This document shows positions 16,858 to 25,261 of a stretch of 64,000 nt of DNA, in pieces. The stretch is from Phenylobacterium sp. (GTDB lineage Bacteria; Pseudomonadota; Alphaproteobacteria; Caulobacterales; Caulobacteraceae). Location of the stretch: NCBI RefSeq assembly GCF_013822795.1, contig NZ_PNLB01000018.1:47225-111224 (forward strand), given 5' to 3'. The notes beneath the pieces were generated by a model, which was not told the DNA's origin, did no database searches, and was given only the letters and a program-made list of their open reading frames with translations. The translations under genes were made by a program, and so were the position numbers. The first letter of the stretch is position 1. Every line of letters starts with the position of its first letter.

Positions 16858-17507
16858 AACACGTTTCCAGCAACATCGAAGTCGCCGGCGAGACCCAGGT
16901 CCGCGTTCCGACCCGCCGCGCGCTCGCCAAGCAGCAGACCCGCGCCAAGGTGCTGGCCGCCGCCCGCCGCCTGTTCTCGGAAGCCGGCTATGAAGGCGCG
17001 ACCATCCGCGACATCGCCGCCGAGGCTGGCATGTCGACCGGCGCGGTGTTCGCCAACTTCACCGACAAGTCGGACCTGTTCCGCGAGATCATGGTCGCCG
17101 ACATGGAGGCCCTGGTCGAAGCGATGCGCGACGGCGCCTCGCGCGGCCGCGGCGTCGACGACACGCTGCTGAAGCTGTTCGTCGCCGGTTACGCCTTCTA
17201 CAAGACCCGCCTGCCGCTGGCCCGCGCCGCCTTCGGGATCTCCTGGATCCCTGAGCAGGGCCTGGAACTGCGCAACCTGCCGCCGGTGCTGGAACTGCAG
17301 GAACTGTTCACCGAGCAGCTGACGCAAGGCGTCGAGCGCGGGGAGCTGTCGCAGGAAGCCGAAGTGAAGCTGCGCAGCCAGATGCTGTTCGATTGCTACC
17401 TGGCCAATTACCAGGAAGCGATCTTCGGCGGCTGGAGCCTCGAGGCGCTGCAGGCCAAGTCGAAAGACCAGATCCGCGTGATCCTGGCCGGCGCTCGTCG
17501 CGGCTGA
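16854..17507 (+). CDS. TetR-family transcriptional regulator
   Basis: 217 residues. The N-terminal helix-turn-helix domain spans about 25-75, with TIRDIAAEAGMSTGAVFANF as the recognition region. The C-terminal ligand-binding domain is helical. It overlaps the preceding small ORF by 4 bases (ATGA), so translation is coupled. A perfect palindrome at 16576-16591 is a likely operator. The nearest possible targets are this unit itself, mcd upstream and the second TetR gene downstream. Confidence 0.9.
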   Translation: MKHVSSNIEVAGETQVRVPTRRALAKQQTRAKVLAAARRLFSEAGYEGATIRDIAAEAGMSTGAVFANFTDKSDLFREIMVADMEALVEAMRDGASRGRGVDDTLLKLFVAGYAFYKTRLPLARAAFGISWIPEQGLELRNLPPVLELQELFTEQLTQGVERGELSQEAEVKLRSQMLFDCYLANYQEAIFGGWSLEALQAKSKDQIRVILAGARRG

Positions 17508-17526
17508 CGACGGCCTAGACTGAACA

Positions 17527-17562
17527 GGGCGAGATCTGCTCCAGCAGGATCAGGTCTCGCCC
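17527..17562 (+). terminator. Hairpin after the first TetR gene
   Basis: GGGCGAGA pairs with TCTCGCCC, enclosing an inner CTGCT/AGCAG stem, 20 bases after the stop. TTGCT follows, a weak T-run. It probably ends the small-ORF/TetR transcript. Confidence 0.55.
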
Positions 17563-17701
17563 TTGCTATGCCTGGGGTATTTCCAGGCTTTAGCTCCGCG
17601 GCGAGTTGTCGCATCTTCTCACATCACGCATTCCTGAAGCGGGATTCGCCCTAAGCACTTGCCCGGGGCGCCTGCACGGCCATGCAGGCTGGGGGGAACA
17701 T

Positions 17702-18319
17702 TTGAGCGTACGTAAGTCCCAAAAGGAGGCGACGCGTCAGCGCGTGCTCGACGCCGCCCGAGATCTGTTTGAAAACAAGGGCTTCGACGCCACCACGGTC
17801 CGCGAGATCGCCAGTTTGGCGTCGGTGTCGGTCGGCAGCGTTTTCACGACCTTTTCGTCCAAGAGCGACATCCTCAGCCAGGTCATGGCCGATCGGCTGG
17901 ACGCGCTCTACGCCGAGCTGGACCGGCTGGTGCCGCATCTGCGCGGATCGACGCCGGATCGACTGCAATCGATCTTCGCCATCCACTACGCCTTCGAGAC
18001 GCGGCGCACGCGGCTGTTCCTGGCCCACATCGCTGCGGCCTACAACTGGACGCTCAGCCCCTCCAGCCGCCCTTACGGCCGCAATCAGCGCCTGCGGTTG
18101 GTGATCCGCGACTGCCTCACCGACGGCATCACTCGCGGCGATGTTGACCCGACCGCCGACCTGGAAGTCGTCGTCGACGCCCTGATGGCCTCCTACGCCT
18201 GGACCTACCGGCTGGCCGCCTGGGAAGACGCCGACGCCGAGGCGATGAGCAAGGTGATGGACCGCCACATCGGGCTGATCGCCAGCGGATTTCGTCTACC
18301 TGCGGCAGCGAACCGATAG
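17702..18319 (+). CDS. Second TetR-family transcriptional regulator
   Basis: 205 residues from a TTG start at 17702, chosen because a GGGGGGAAC ribosome site lies 5 bases upstream and the protein then begins directly with a basic helix. The helix-turn-helix reads TTVREIASLASVSVGSVFTTF (about 33-53). The C-terminal domain is unlike that of the first TetR, so this is not a simple duplication. Downstream genes (twin-TM protein, adenosyltransferase) are in the same direction and could be co-regulated, but there is no direct evidence. Confidence 0.87.
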   Translation: MSVRKSQKEATRQRVLDAARDLFENKGFDATTVREIASLASVSVGSVFTTFSSKSDILSQVMADRLDALYAELDRLVPHLRGSTPDRLQSIFAIHYAFETRRTRLFLAHIAAAYNWTLSPSSRPYGRNQRLRLVIRDCLTDGITRGDVDPTADLEVVVDALMASYAWTYRLAAWEDADAEAMSKVMDRHIGLIASGFRLPAAANR

Positions 18320-18352
18320 GCCGACGGCCGCGATCTCGGCTAAGATCACGGC

Positions 18353-18556
18353 ATGAACATCTTCACCTACCTGATCCCCATCAGCCTGGCGGCGGTGACC
18401 CTCACCCTGTTCATCGGGCTGTATGCGTTGTTCCGCGGCGGCGATTTCGGCCGCTCCTACTCGAACAAGCTGATGCGGCTGCGTGTGGCGCTGCAGGCGT
18501 TCGCCATCGCCATCCTGGTGCTGGCGGTCTGGTGGCGCGCCAAGTTCGGCGGCTGA
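18353..18556 (+). CDS. Twin-transmembrane HIG1-like small membrane protein
   Basis: 67 residues with two hydrophobic segments (about 5-27 and 45-62) joined by a short basic loop containing YSNKLMRLRVALQ, the pattern of the bacterial HIG1/twin-transmembrane family. Such proteins often lie just before cobalamin adenosyltransferase genes in alphaproteobacteria, as here, where the next gene starts one base after this stop codon. It is presumably an inner-membrane protein; mitochondrial HIG1 relatives associate with respiratory complexes, but function here is unknown. Confidence 0.8.
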   Translation: MNIFTYLIPISLAAVTLTLFIGLYALFRGGDFGRSYSNKLMRLRVALQAFAIAILVLAVWWRAKFGG

Positions 18557-18557
18557 C

Positions 18558-19121
18558 TTGGTCACGCTCAACAAGATCTACACCCGCACCGGCGACGCCG
18601 GGACCACCCGGCTGGCGACCGGCCAGCCGGTCTCCAAGTCCTCGCTGCGGGTCGAGGCGTACGGCGCGGTCGACGAGGCCAACGCCTGTCTGGGCTTGGC
18701 GCGGCTGCACACCGAGGGCGAGTTCGACGCCATGCTGGCGCGGGTGCAGAACGAGCTCTTTGACCTGGGCGCCGATCTGGCCACACCGCCGCAGGACGGC
18801 GAGACCCACGCCCTGCGCATGGTTCAGTCGCAGATCGACCGGCTGGAGCACGAGATCGATACGATGAACGCGCAGCTGCCGCCGCTGGCCTCATTCATCC
18901 TGCCGGGCGGAACCGCGGCCGCGGCGCATCTGCACCTGGCGCGCACGGTCGCACGGCGCGCCGAGCGTATCGCCGTCGCACTGGTCGAGGCGGGCGAGAC
19001 CGTCGGGCCCGAGGCGATGAAGTACCTGAACCGCCTGTCGGACTTCCTGTTCGTGGCCGCCAGGCACGCCAACGACCGGGGCGCGGCCGAGGTGTTCTGG
19101 AGCTCCGGCGCGACCCGTTAG
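18558..19121 (+). CDS. Cob(I)alamin adenosyltransferase, PduO type
   Basis: 187 residues starting with TTG at 18558, just after the TGA of the twin-TM gene; the protein then begins VTLNKIYTRTGD as is usual for the family. The YTRTGDAGTT loop binds ATP, and EAYGAVDEANA, a central LPGG and ARRAER are conserved PduO-type landmarks. It converts cob(I)alamin and ATP to adenosylcobalamin, needed by methylmalonyl-CoA and ethylmalonyl-CoA mutases. Co-location with probable mcd and etf genes is consistent with CoA-ester metabolism. Confidence 0.92.
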   Translation: MVTLNKIYTRTGDAGTTRLATGQPVSKSSLRVEAYGAVDEANACLGLARLHTEGEFDAMLARVQNELFDLGADLATPPQDGETHALRMVQSQIDRLEHEIDTMNAQLPPLASFILPGGTAAAAHLHLARTVARRAERIAVALVEAGETVGPEAMKYLNRLSDFLFVAARHANDRGAAEVFWSSGATR

Positions 19122-19414
19122 GGTTTGGACTCGACCTTGGGGGCGACCGCTTCCGGCGCCTTTTCAGCGCGGACCTTGGCGGCGTCGGCCTTGGCTGCGG
19201 CGCGGGTCTTGTCATCCTTGATCACCCGGCCGGTGATGTCGGAGATCAGGATCGGGCTGGCGCAGGTGCGGCTTCGCCAATCCCACCAGTCGCCGGCTTC
19301 CTCGCACTTCTGGCCAGGCCACACCCAGCCGATGTGATAGACGAAGGTCCCGGCGCTCAGGACGACGAAAAGGCCGAGAAAGATCAGCTTCAGCCGGTCG
19401 ATGGTACGGTTCAT
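19118..19414 (-). CDS. Small single-pass membrane protein, unknown function
   Basis: 98 residues. A hydrophobic segment (about 9-28) is followed by WVWPGQKCEEAGDWWDWRSRTCA, containing two Cys (about 36 and 51) and several Trp, then a charged Ala/Lys/Pro-rich tail. The Cys pair could form a disulphide in the periplasm. It overlaps the adenosyltransferase stop by 4 bases convergently. No family recognised with confidence. Confidence 0.75.
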   Translation of the reverse strand: MNRTIDRLKLIFLGLFVVLSAGTFVYHIGWVWPGQKCEEAGDWWDWRSRTCASPILISDITGRVIKDDKTRAAAKADAAKVRAEKAPEAVAPKVESKP

Positions 19415-19457
19415 GGCGTGCTTCTAGTCTTCGGTTCGGGAGCCTGCTAGCGGCTTC

Positions 19458-19479
19458 GTTCGCCGAAATTGCGGCGAAC
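19458..19479. promoter_or_regulatory. Palindrome upstream of etfBA
   Basis: GTTCGCCG and CGGCGAAC form a perfect 8-base inverted repeat around AAATTG, in the divergent region between the small membrane protein gene and etfB, 94 bases before etfB. It could be an operator or, read as RNA, a hairpin. The binding protein is unknown. Confidence 0.4.
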
Positions 19480-19572
19480 TGTGATCCCTCGCCGACTTGC
19501 AATGCTCGGCGGAACCGTTATGCCGCATCCGACCGAATTTTTCGCAAAAACAATTTGAGGCGCTAGCGACCC

Positions 19573-20319
19573 ATGAAGGTGTTGGTCCCGGTCAAACGGG
19601 TGATCGATTCAAACGTCAAGGCCAGGGTGAAGTCCGACCAATCGGGCGTCGACCTCGCCAATGTGAAGATGTCCATCAATCCCTTCTGCGAGATCGCAGT
19701 CGAGGAGGCCGTGCGCCTGAAGGAAAAGGGCACCGCGAGCGAAGTGGTGGTCGTCTCCATCGGCCCGGCTCAAGCTCAGGAAACCCTCCGTCAGGCTCTG
19801 GCCATGGGCGCTGACCGCGCCGTGCTGATCCAGACCGACCAGGACCTGGAGCCGCTGGAAGTGGCCAAGGTGCTCAAGGCGGCGATCGCCGAAGAGAACC
19901 CGAACGTGGTGATCATGGGCAAGCAGGCCATCGACGGCGACAACAACGCCACCGGCCAGATGCTCGCCGCCATTCTCGACTGGCCGCAGGCGACCTTCGC
20001 CTCGGCGATCGAGCTCTCGGCCGACACCGCCAAGGTGACCCGCGAAGTCGACGGCGGCCTGCAGACCATCGAGGTCGGCCTGCCCGCCATCATCACCGCG
20101 GACCTGCGCCTGAACGAGCCGCGCTACGCTTCGCTGCCGAACATCATGAAGGCGAAGAAGAAGCCGCTGGACGTCAAGGAAGCCGCCTCGCTGGGCGTCG
20201 ACCTGAAGCCGCACCTGAAGGTCCTGAAGGTCGCCGAGCCCGCCAAGCGCTCGGCCGGCATCAAGGTTGAAACCGCCGGCGACCTGGTCGCCAACCTGAA
20301 GACCGCGGGGGTGCTCTAA
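19573..20319 (+). CDS. etfB: Electron transfer flavoprotein beta subunit
   Basis: 248 residues. Begins [16 protein letters not shown], the standard EtfB start, and has the conserved [14 protein letters not shown]-binding block near residues 117-128 and [24 protein letters not shown] (positions about 167-190), the EtfB signature. With EtfA it forms the FAD/AMP heterodimer that takes electrons from acyl-CoA dehydrogenases, two of which are in this window, and passes them to ETF-ubiquinone oxidoreductase. Its stop overlaps the etfA start (TAATG). Confidence 0.97.
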   Translation: MKVLVPVKRVIDSNVKARVKSDQSGVDLANVKMSINPFCEIAVEEAVRLKEKGTASEVVVVSIGPAQAQETLRQALAMGADRAVLIQTDQDLEPLEVAKVLKAAIAEENPNVVIMGKQAIDGDNNATGQMLAAILDWPQATFASAIELSADTAKVTREVDGGLQTIEVGLPAIITADLRLNEPRYASLPNIMKAKKKPLDVKEAASLGVDLKPHLKVLKVAEPAKRSAGIKVETAGDLVANLKTAGVL

Positions 20320-21263
20320 TGGCTGTTCTCGTCATCGCCGATCACGACAACGCGTCGCTGAAGGACTCCACCAACAAGACCATCACCGCCGCGCTGGCCC
20401 TGTCGGGCGACGTCGACGTGCTGGTCGCCGGCAAGGACGCCAAGGCCGCGGCTGACGCCGCCGCTAAGGTCGCCGGCGTGCGCAAGGTGCTGCTGGCCGA
20501 AAGCGACGAGCTGGGCCAAGGCCTGGCCGAAGCCGTCGAAGCCACCGTCGTTCCGCTGATGGGCGGCTACGACGCGGTGCTGACCCCGGCCACCTCGCAG
20601 GGCAAGAACTTCAGCCCGCGCATCGCCGCGAAGCTGGACGTCGCGCAGATCTCGGAAATCGTCGAAGTGGTCAGCAACGACACCTTCGTTCGCCCGATCT
20701 ACGCCGGCAACGCGCTGGAAACCGTCCAGTCGTCGGACGGCAAGAAGGTCATCACCGTCCGCGCCACCGCCTTCAAGGCGGCCGGTGAAGGCGGCTCGGC
20801 CTCGGTCGAAACCGTTCCCGCCGGCGCCGTCTCGGCCAAGGTGAAGTTCGTCGACCAACAGCTGGTGAAGTCGGCCCGTCCGGAACTGGCCGGCGCCAAG
20901 ATCGTCGTCTCCGGCGGTCGCGCCATGGGTTCGGCCGAAGAGTTCCAGAAGGTCATCGAGCCGCTCGCCGACAAGCTCGGCGCGGCGGTCGGCGCATCGC
21001 GCGCCGCGGTGGACGCTGGCTATGCTCCGAACGACTACCAGGTCGGCCAGACCGGCAAGGTCGTCGCCCCGGAACTGTACATCGCCGTCGGCATCTCGGG
21101 CGCGATCCAGCACCTGGCCGGCATGAAGGACTCCAAGGTCATCGTCGCAATCAACAAGGACGGCGACGCGCCGATCTTCCAGGTCGCCGACTTCGGCCTG
21201 GTCGCGGACTACAAGACCGCGGTGCCGGAACTGATGGACGCCCTGACCGCGGCCGGCAAGTAA
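20319..21263 (+). CDS. etfA: Electron transfer flavoprotein alpha subunit
   Basis: 314 residues, the normal length. The C-terminal half carries the FAD-binding region: [10 protein letters not shown], then [21 protein letters not shown], and [14 protein letters not shown] (about 200-270), all diagnostic of EtfA. Its start overlaps the etfB stop by one base, so both subunits are made from one message in equal amounts. A strong terminator follows at 21296-21326. Confidence 0.97.
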   Translation: MAVLVIADHDNASLKDSTNKTITAALALSGDVDVLVAGKDAKAAADAAAKVAGVRKVLLAESDELGQGLAEAVEATVVPLMGGYDAVLTPATSQGKNFSPRIAAKLDVAQISEIVEVVSNDTFVRPIYAGNALETVQSSDGKKVITVRATAFKAAGEGGSASVETVPAGAVSAKVKFVDQQLVKSARPELAGAKIVVSGGRAMGSAEEFQKVIEPLADKLGAAVGASRAAVDAGYAPNDYQVGQTGKVVAPELYIAVGISGAIQHLAGMKDSKVIVAINKDGDAPIFQVADFGLVADYKTAVPELMDALTAAGK

Positions 21264-21295
21264 ACCGGACGAGGTTCCAGGAACCTAACGATCAA

Positions 21296-21326
21296 GGGGC
21301 GGCCCCGCGAGGGACCGCCCCTTTTT
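21296..21326 (+). terminator. Rho-independent terminator of etfBA
   Basis: GGGGCGG pairs with CCGCCCC around a 12-base loop that itself can form a short CCC/GGG stem, followed directly by TTTTT. A further small palindrome, AGGTTCC-A-GGAACCT, lies just before it at 21272-21286. Confidence 0.85.
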
Positions 21327-21578
21327 CATGCCCGCCCGCCTCGAGGGCCGACCAGATCGACGGGCGCGGGGACACCCCGAAACTCGACCGGACACACGCA
21401 TTGCGCGACTGGCTGACGGCCGAAGCGGCTCGGGGCCAGACGTGAATCCTTGATCTGCCAAAGGGCTACGCTGCGTCGCAGCAAAAGCCTTGGCTTGGGC
21501 GCCGTTCCGCATGTTAGAAACCCGTCGCAAACGGGCGCGCAGGGGAGTGCGCCCAGGTCATTCGAGGCTTATTTCGGC

Positions 21579-22457
21579 ATGGTTCAGATTAAGTCGGTCG
21601 GCATTATCGGCGCAGGTCAGATGGGAGCGGGCATCGCTCATGTCTGCGCCCTGGCGGGATACGACGTCCTGCTGCACGACGTCAGCGAAGACCGGATCAT
21701 CGCCGGCCGCTCGCTGATCGAGAAGAACCTGAGCCGCCAGGTCGTGAAGGGCGCGATCGCCCAGGACGCCATGGACGAGGCGATGGCCCGCATCAAGCCG
21801 GCCCCCGAACTGCAGACCATCGGCCAGACCGACCTGGCCATCGAGGCCGCCACCGAGAACGAAGAGGTCAAGAAGACCATCTTCAAGGCCCTGACCCCGC
21901 ACCTCGGCCCGGACACCATCCTGGCGTCGAACACCTCGTCGATCTCGATCACCCGCCTGGGCGCGGCCTCGGATCGGCCGGAGCGCTTCATCGGCCTGCA
22001 CTTCATGAACCCGGTGCCGCTGATGAACCTCGTGGAGATCATCCGCGGGATCGCGACCGATGCGGCCACCTACGAAAACGCCGTCAACTTCGCCAAGTCG
22101 CTGGGCAAGACCACCGCCAACGCCGAGGACTTCCCGGCCTTCATCGTCAACCGGATCCTGGTGCCGATGATCAACGAGGCGATCTACACCCTCTACGAAG
22201 GGGTCGGCACCGTCGACGCCATCGACACCGCGCTGAAGCTGGGCGCCAATCATCCGATGGGCCCGCTGGAACTGGGCGACTTCATCGGCCTCGACACCGT
22301 GCTGTCGATTATGAACGTGCTCTACGAAGGCCTGGCCGATTCCAAGTATCGCCCCTGCCCGCTGCTGGTGAAGTACGTCGAAGCCGGTTGGCTGGGCCGC
22401 AAGGCCGGCCGCGGCTTCTATGACTATCGTGGCGAGAAGCCCGTGCCGACCCGGTAA
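21579..22457 (+). CDS. 3-hydroxybutyryl-CoA dehydrogenase
   Basis: 292 residues from the ATG at 21579. The N-terminal Rossmann motif GAGQMGAG (11-18) binds NAD(P). EAATENEEVKKTIF, ASNTSSISIT, GLHFMNPVPLM and the C-terminal GANHPMGPLELGDFIGLD block identify the short monofunctional 3-hydroxyacyl-CoA dehydrogenase family. It interconverts acetoacetyl-CoA and 3-hydroxybutyryl-CoA, linking polyhydroxybutyrate or ethylmalonyl-CoA pathways with beta-oxidation. The upstream in-frame extension is ignored because the family starts at MVQIKSVG. Confidence 0.93.
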   Translation: MVQIKSVGIIGAGQMGAGIAHVCALAGYDVLLHDVSEDRIIAGRSLIEKNLSRQVVKGAIAQDAMDEAMARIKPAPELQTIGQTDLAIEAATENEEVKKTIFKALTPHLGPDTILASNTSSISITRLGAASDRPERFIGLHFMNPVPLMNLVEIIRGIATDAATYENAVNFAKSLGKTTANAEDFPAFIVNRILVPMINEAIYTLYEGVGTVDAIDTALKLGANHPMGPLELGDFIGLDTVLSIMNVLYEGLADSKYRPCPLLVKYVEAGWLGRKAGRGFYDYRGEKPVPTR

Positions 22458-22465
22458 GAGACCGG

Positions 22466-22493
22466 CGAACGCTTCAGAACTGTGAAGCGTTCG
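22466..22493 (+). terminator. Terminator between the hydroxybutyryl-CoA dehydrogenase gene and tipF
   Basis: CGAACGCTTCA pairs perfectly over 11 bases with TGAAGCGTTCG around GAACTG, followed by TTAAT. It begins 8 bases after the dehydrogenase stop and isolates tipF. Confidence 0.7.
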
Positions 22494-22558
22494 TTAATCC
22501 ATTCGACTTGTCGACGCGACGCATCCGATAATCCAAGTGATTCGGATTCTGCGGGCTC

Positions 22559-23878
22559 ATGCGACAGTTCACCTCGGTGGCGCTCTCGGCCACCTACCTC
22601 TGTCTAGCGCTGATCGTCGCCCTGCTGCTGTGGCGGAACGGGGGCGGCTGGGCGTCAGGCGTCGCAGCCCTGGTCGGGGGCCTCGGCCTCTGCTTCGCCG
22701 TCCACGGCCTGGTGGCCCAATCCCTGAAGATGCGTGCGCTGCGCAAGGAACTCGACGCCGTGCGCGAGGCGCAGCGCGTCATGCTCTCGCAGATGGAGCA
22801 GGTCGACGCCCGCATGACCGAGGTCGCCGACGCGGTCAGCGATGACGCTGGCCGCTCCGAGGCGCTCGAGGACGAGGTCCACATGCTGGAGGACCTGGTC
22901 CAGCGCATGGGTCAGCGCCTGGAAGAACGCGTCAGCGCCAGCGCCAGCGCCAGCGCCCATCACCCGCGCCAAGAACCGAACCTGCGCCGCCACCAGTCGG
23001 CCGCCCTGCTCGACACCGTGCGCGAGGCCCTGGCCGAGAACCGCGTCGACCTCTACCTGCAGCCGGTCGTCGGCTTGCCGCAGCGCCGGACGGTCTTCTA
23101 CGAAAGCTATTCGCGCCTGCGCGACGCCACCGGCCGGGTGATGATGCCGGCCGAATACCTGACGGTCGCAGAGCCCGAGGGGCTGGTCACCTCGATCGAC
23201 AACCTGCTGCTGTTCCGTTGCGTGCAGATCGTGCGCCGCCTGGCCAAGCAGGACCGCAAGGTCGGCATCTTCTGCAACATCTCGATCGCCAGCCTGGCGG
23301 ACGAGAGCTTCTTCCCGCAGTTCCTGGACCTGCTGGCCGTCAACCGCGACCTGTCGGGCGCGCTGATCTTCGAACTGGGCCAGGCCGCGTTCGACGCCCG
23401 CGGCTCGGTCGAGGCGCGCAACATGGGCAAACTGGCCGACCTCGGCTTCCGCTTCTCGCTGGACAAGGTCACCAACCTCGACATCGACTTCCAGGACCTG
23501 GCCCGCTCGGACGTGAAGTTCCTCAAGATCGCCGCGCCGTTCCTGCTGGACGAACTGGCCGAAACCGACGAGGGCCTGATCCTCCGTTCGCTGCCCGATC
23601 TGGCGGCCCAGGACTTCGCCTCCCTGACCCGTCGCTACGGTGTGGAAATCGTCGCTGAGAAGGTCGAGAGTGAGCGCCAGATCGTCGACATCCTCGAGCT
23701 CGACATCGCCTACGGCCAAGGGCACCTGTTCGGCGAGCCGCGCGCCATCCGCGACGCGGTCCTGGCCGAGGCCGACGATCCGATCGCCGATCCGGTCCCG
23801 CACAGCGAGCCTCCGCTGCGCACGCGCGGCGGGGTTGGCGTGCTCGCCCGTCGGCACGTCGCCGCCACCCGGATCTGA
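22559..23878 (+). CDS. tipF: TipF-like flagellar assembly regulator with degenerate EAL domain
   Basis: 439 residues with two N-terminal membrane segments (about 6-26 and 31-50), a coiled coil to about residue 125 and a C-terminal EAL domain. This is the layout of Caulobacter TipF, a c-di-GMP-binding protein that marks the new pole for flagellum assembly. The EAL motif reads YESYSR, and the DDFG metal motif is replaced by LDKVT, so phosphodiesterase activity is unlikely. TipF is known to bind c-di-GMP without degrading it. An insulated single gene with no obvious ribosome site at the ATG. Confidence 0.85.
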   Translation: MRQFTSVALSATYLCLALIVALLLWRNGGGWASGVAALVGGLGLCFAVHGLVAQSLKMRALRKELDAVREAQRVMLSQMEQVDARMTEVADAVSDDAGRSEALEDEVHMLEDLVQRMGQRLEERVSASASASAHHPRQEPNLRRHQSAALLDTVREALAENRVDLYLQPVVGLPQRRTVFYESYSRLRDATGRVMMPAEYLTVAEPEGLVTSIDNLLLFRCVQIVRRLAKQDRKVGIFCNISIASLADESFFPQFLDLLAVNRDLSGALIFELGQAAFDARGSVEARNMGKLADLGFRFSLDKVTNLDIDFQDLARSDVKFLKIAAPFLLDELAETDEGLILRSLPDLAAQDFASLTRRYGVEIVAEKVESERQIVDILELDIAYGQGHLFGEPRAIRDAVLAEADDPIADPVPHSEPPLRTRGGVGVLARRHVAATRI

Positions 23879-23924
23879 CGCGCCGCATTGACCGGCGGGC
23901 CTGCGACCGTTACCGCCGCAAGCC

Positions 23925-24788
23925 ATGACCGCGCCTGTTCCGATCTCCGGCCTGTCGGCCGTCGCCGACCGCTATGATGTTCTGCTCTCCGATGTCTGGG
24001 GCGTAATCCACAACGGACGCGAGAGCTTCCGCGAGGCCTGCGCCGCGCTCGCCCGCTGGCGGGCCGAGCGCGGCCCGGTGATCCTGATCTCCAATGCGCC
24101 GCGCCCCTCCAGCGCCGTCCATTCCCAGCTCGACCAGCTGGGCGTGCCGCGCGAGGCGTGGTCGGCCTTCATTTCCTCAGGCGATGCGACCCGCATCCTG
24201 CTCAGCGGCCGCGCGCCGGGGCCGGCCTGGGCCATCGGCCCGGAGAAGGACTCGACCCTGTACGAAGGCCTCGACCTGGCCTTCGCCGGCCCAGAGGACG
24301 CCGCCTTCATCTCGTGCACCGGCCCCTACGACGACGACGTCGAGGGTCCGGACGACTACGAGGAGCGCTTCAAGATCGCCCTGGCCCGCAAGCTGCCGAT
24401 GATCTGCGCCAATCCCGACATCGTCGTCCAGAAGGGCGACCGCCTGATCTATTGCGGCGGAGCGCTGGCCCAACGCTACGAGCAGATGGGCGGCGAGGTG
24501 ATCATGGCCGGCAAGCCGCATGCGCCGATCTACGACCTATGCCTGACCGAGGCGCAGATGCTGCTGGGCCGCCCGCTGGACCGCGCGCGGGTGCTGTGCA
24601 TCGGCGACGCCGTCGCCACCGACGCCAAGGGCGCCAACGACCAGGGCCTGGACGTGCTGTTCGTCGCCAGCGGCATCCACGGCGCCGAGACCATCGGACC
24701 GGACGGCGTCGACGCCCAGGCGGTCGAGACGCTACTGGCGAAGGATGGCGCCCGCGCGACCTACGCCATCGCCGACCTGGCGTGGTGA
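23925..24788 (+). CDS. HAD-superfamily class IIA phosphatase (TIGR01459 type)
   Basis: 287 residues. The first motif is DVWGVIHNG, in which the nucleophile Asp of the usual DxDG is in LLSDVWG; motif II is LISNAPR, and motif III/IV is GDAVATDAKGAND. This is the NagD-like class IIA arrangement with a capping domain between motifs II and III. The substrate, probably a small phosphorylated metabolite, is unknown. It begins a run of co-directional genes leading to ribF. Confidence 0.88.
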   Translation: MTAPVPISGLSAVADRYDVLLSDVWGVIHNGRESFREACAALARWRAERGPVILISNAPRPSSAVHSQLDQLGVPREAWSAFISSGDATRILLSGRAPGPAWAIGPEKDSTLYEGLDLAFAGPEDAAFISCTGPYDDDVEGPDDYEERFKIALARKLPMICANPDIVVQKGDRLIYCGGALAQRYEQMGGEVIMAGKPHAPIYDLCLTEAQMLLGRPLDRARVLCIGDAVATDAKGANDQGLDVLFVASGIHGAETIGPDGVDAQAVETLLAKDGARATYAIADLAW

Positions 24789-24828
24789 GCAAAAGCCGCT
24801 AACTAGAGGCCGGAGAGGGAGCGCGCGC

Positions 24829-25257
24829 GTGCAGGGGCTTTATTTCGAGGACTTGAGCGTCGGTCAGAGCGCCGAGACGACCAAGATCGTCGGCGCCGCC
24901 GATGTCGAGGCGTTCGCGGCCGTGTCGGGCGACACCAACCCGGTCCACCTGGACGAGGCCTACGCCCTCACCACCCCGTTCCAGGGGCGGATCGCCCACG
25001 GCATGCTGTCGGCGGCCTATATCTCGGCGGTGCTGGGCACCAAGCTTCCGGGCCCTGGCGCGATCTACCTGACCCAGTCGCTGCGCTTCCGCCGGCCGGT
25101 GAAGATCGGCGATCCGGTCGTCACCCGGGTGACCGTCCAGGCCCTGGACGAGCGGCGGGGATACGTCACCCTGACCACGCTCTGCCAGGTGGACGGCAAG
25201 ACGGTGGTCGATGGCGAGGCCGTGGTCGTGGCGCCGCGCCGGCCGAAGGACGCCTGA
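24829..25257 (+). CDS. MaoC-family (R)-specific enoyl-CoA hydratase
   Basis: 142 residues starting at GTG 24829, with GGAGAGGGA at suitable spacing. The hydratase-2 motif reads VSGDTNPVHLDEAYA followed by RIAHGML, with the catalytic Asp and His in the expected places. A single hot-dog domain of this size matches PhaJ-type (R)-hydratases, which make (R)-3-hydroxyacyl-CoA from trans-2-enoyl-CoA. It lies 40 bases after the HAD gene and 4 bases before ribF, so all three are probably in one operon. Confidence 0.88.
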   Translation: MQGLYFEDLSVGQSAETTKIVGAADVEAFAAVSGDTNPVHLDEAYALTTPFQGRIAHGMLSAAYISAVLGTKLPGPGAIYLTQSLRFRRPVKIGDPVVTRVTVQALDERRGYVTLTTLCQVDGKTVVDGEAVVVAPRRPKDA

Positions 25258-25261
25258 GGTC

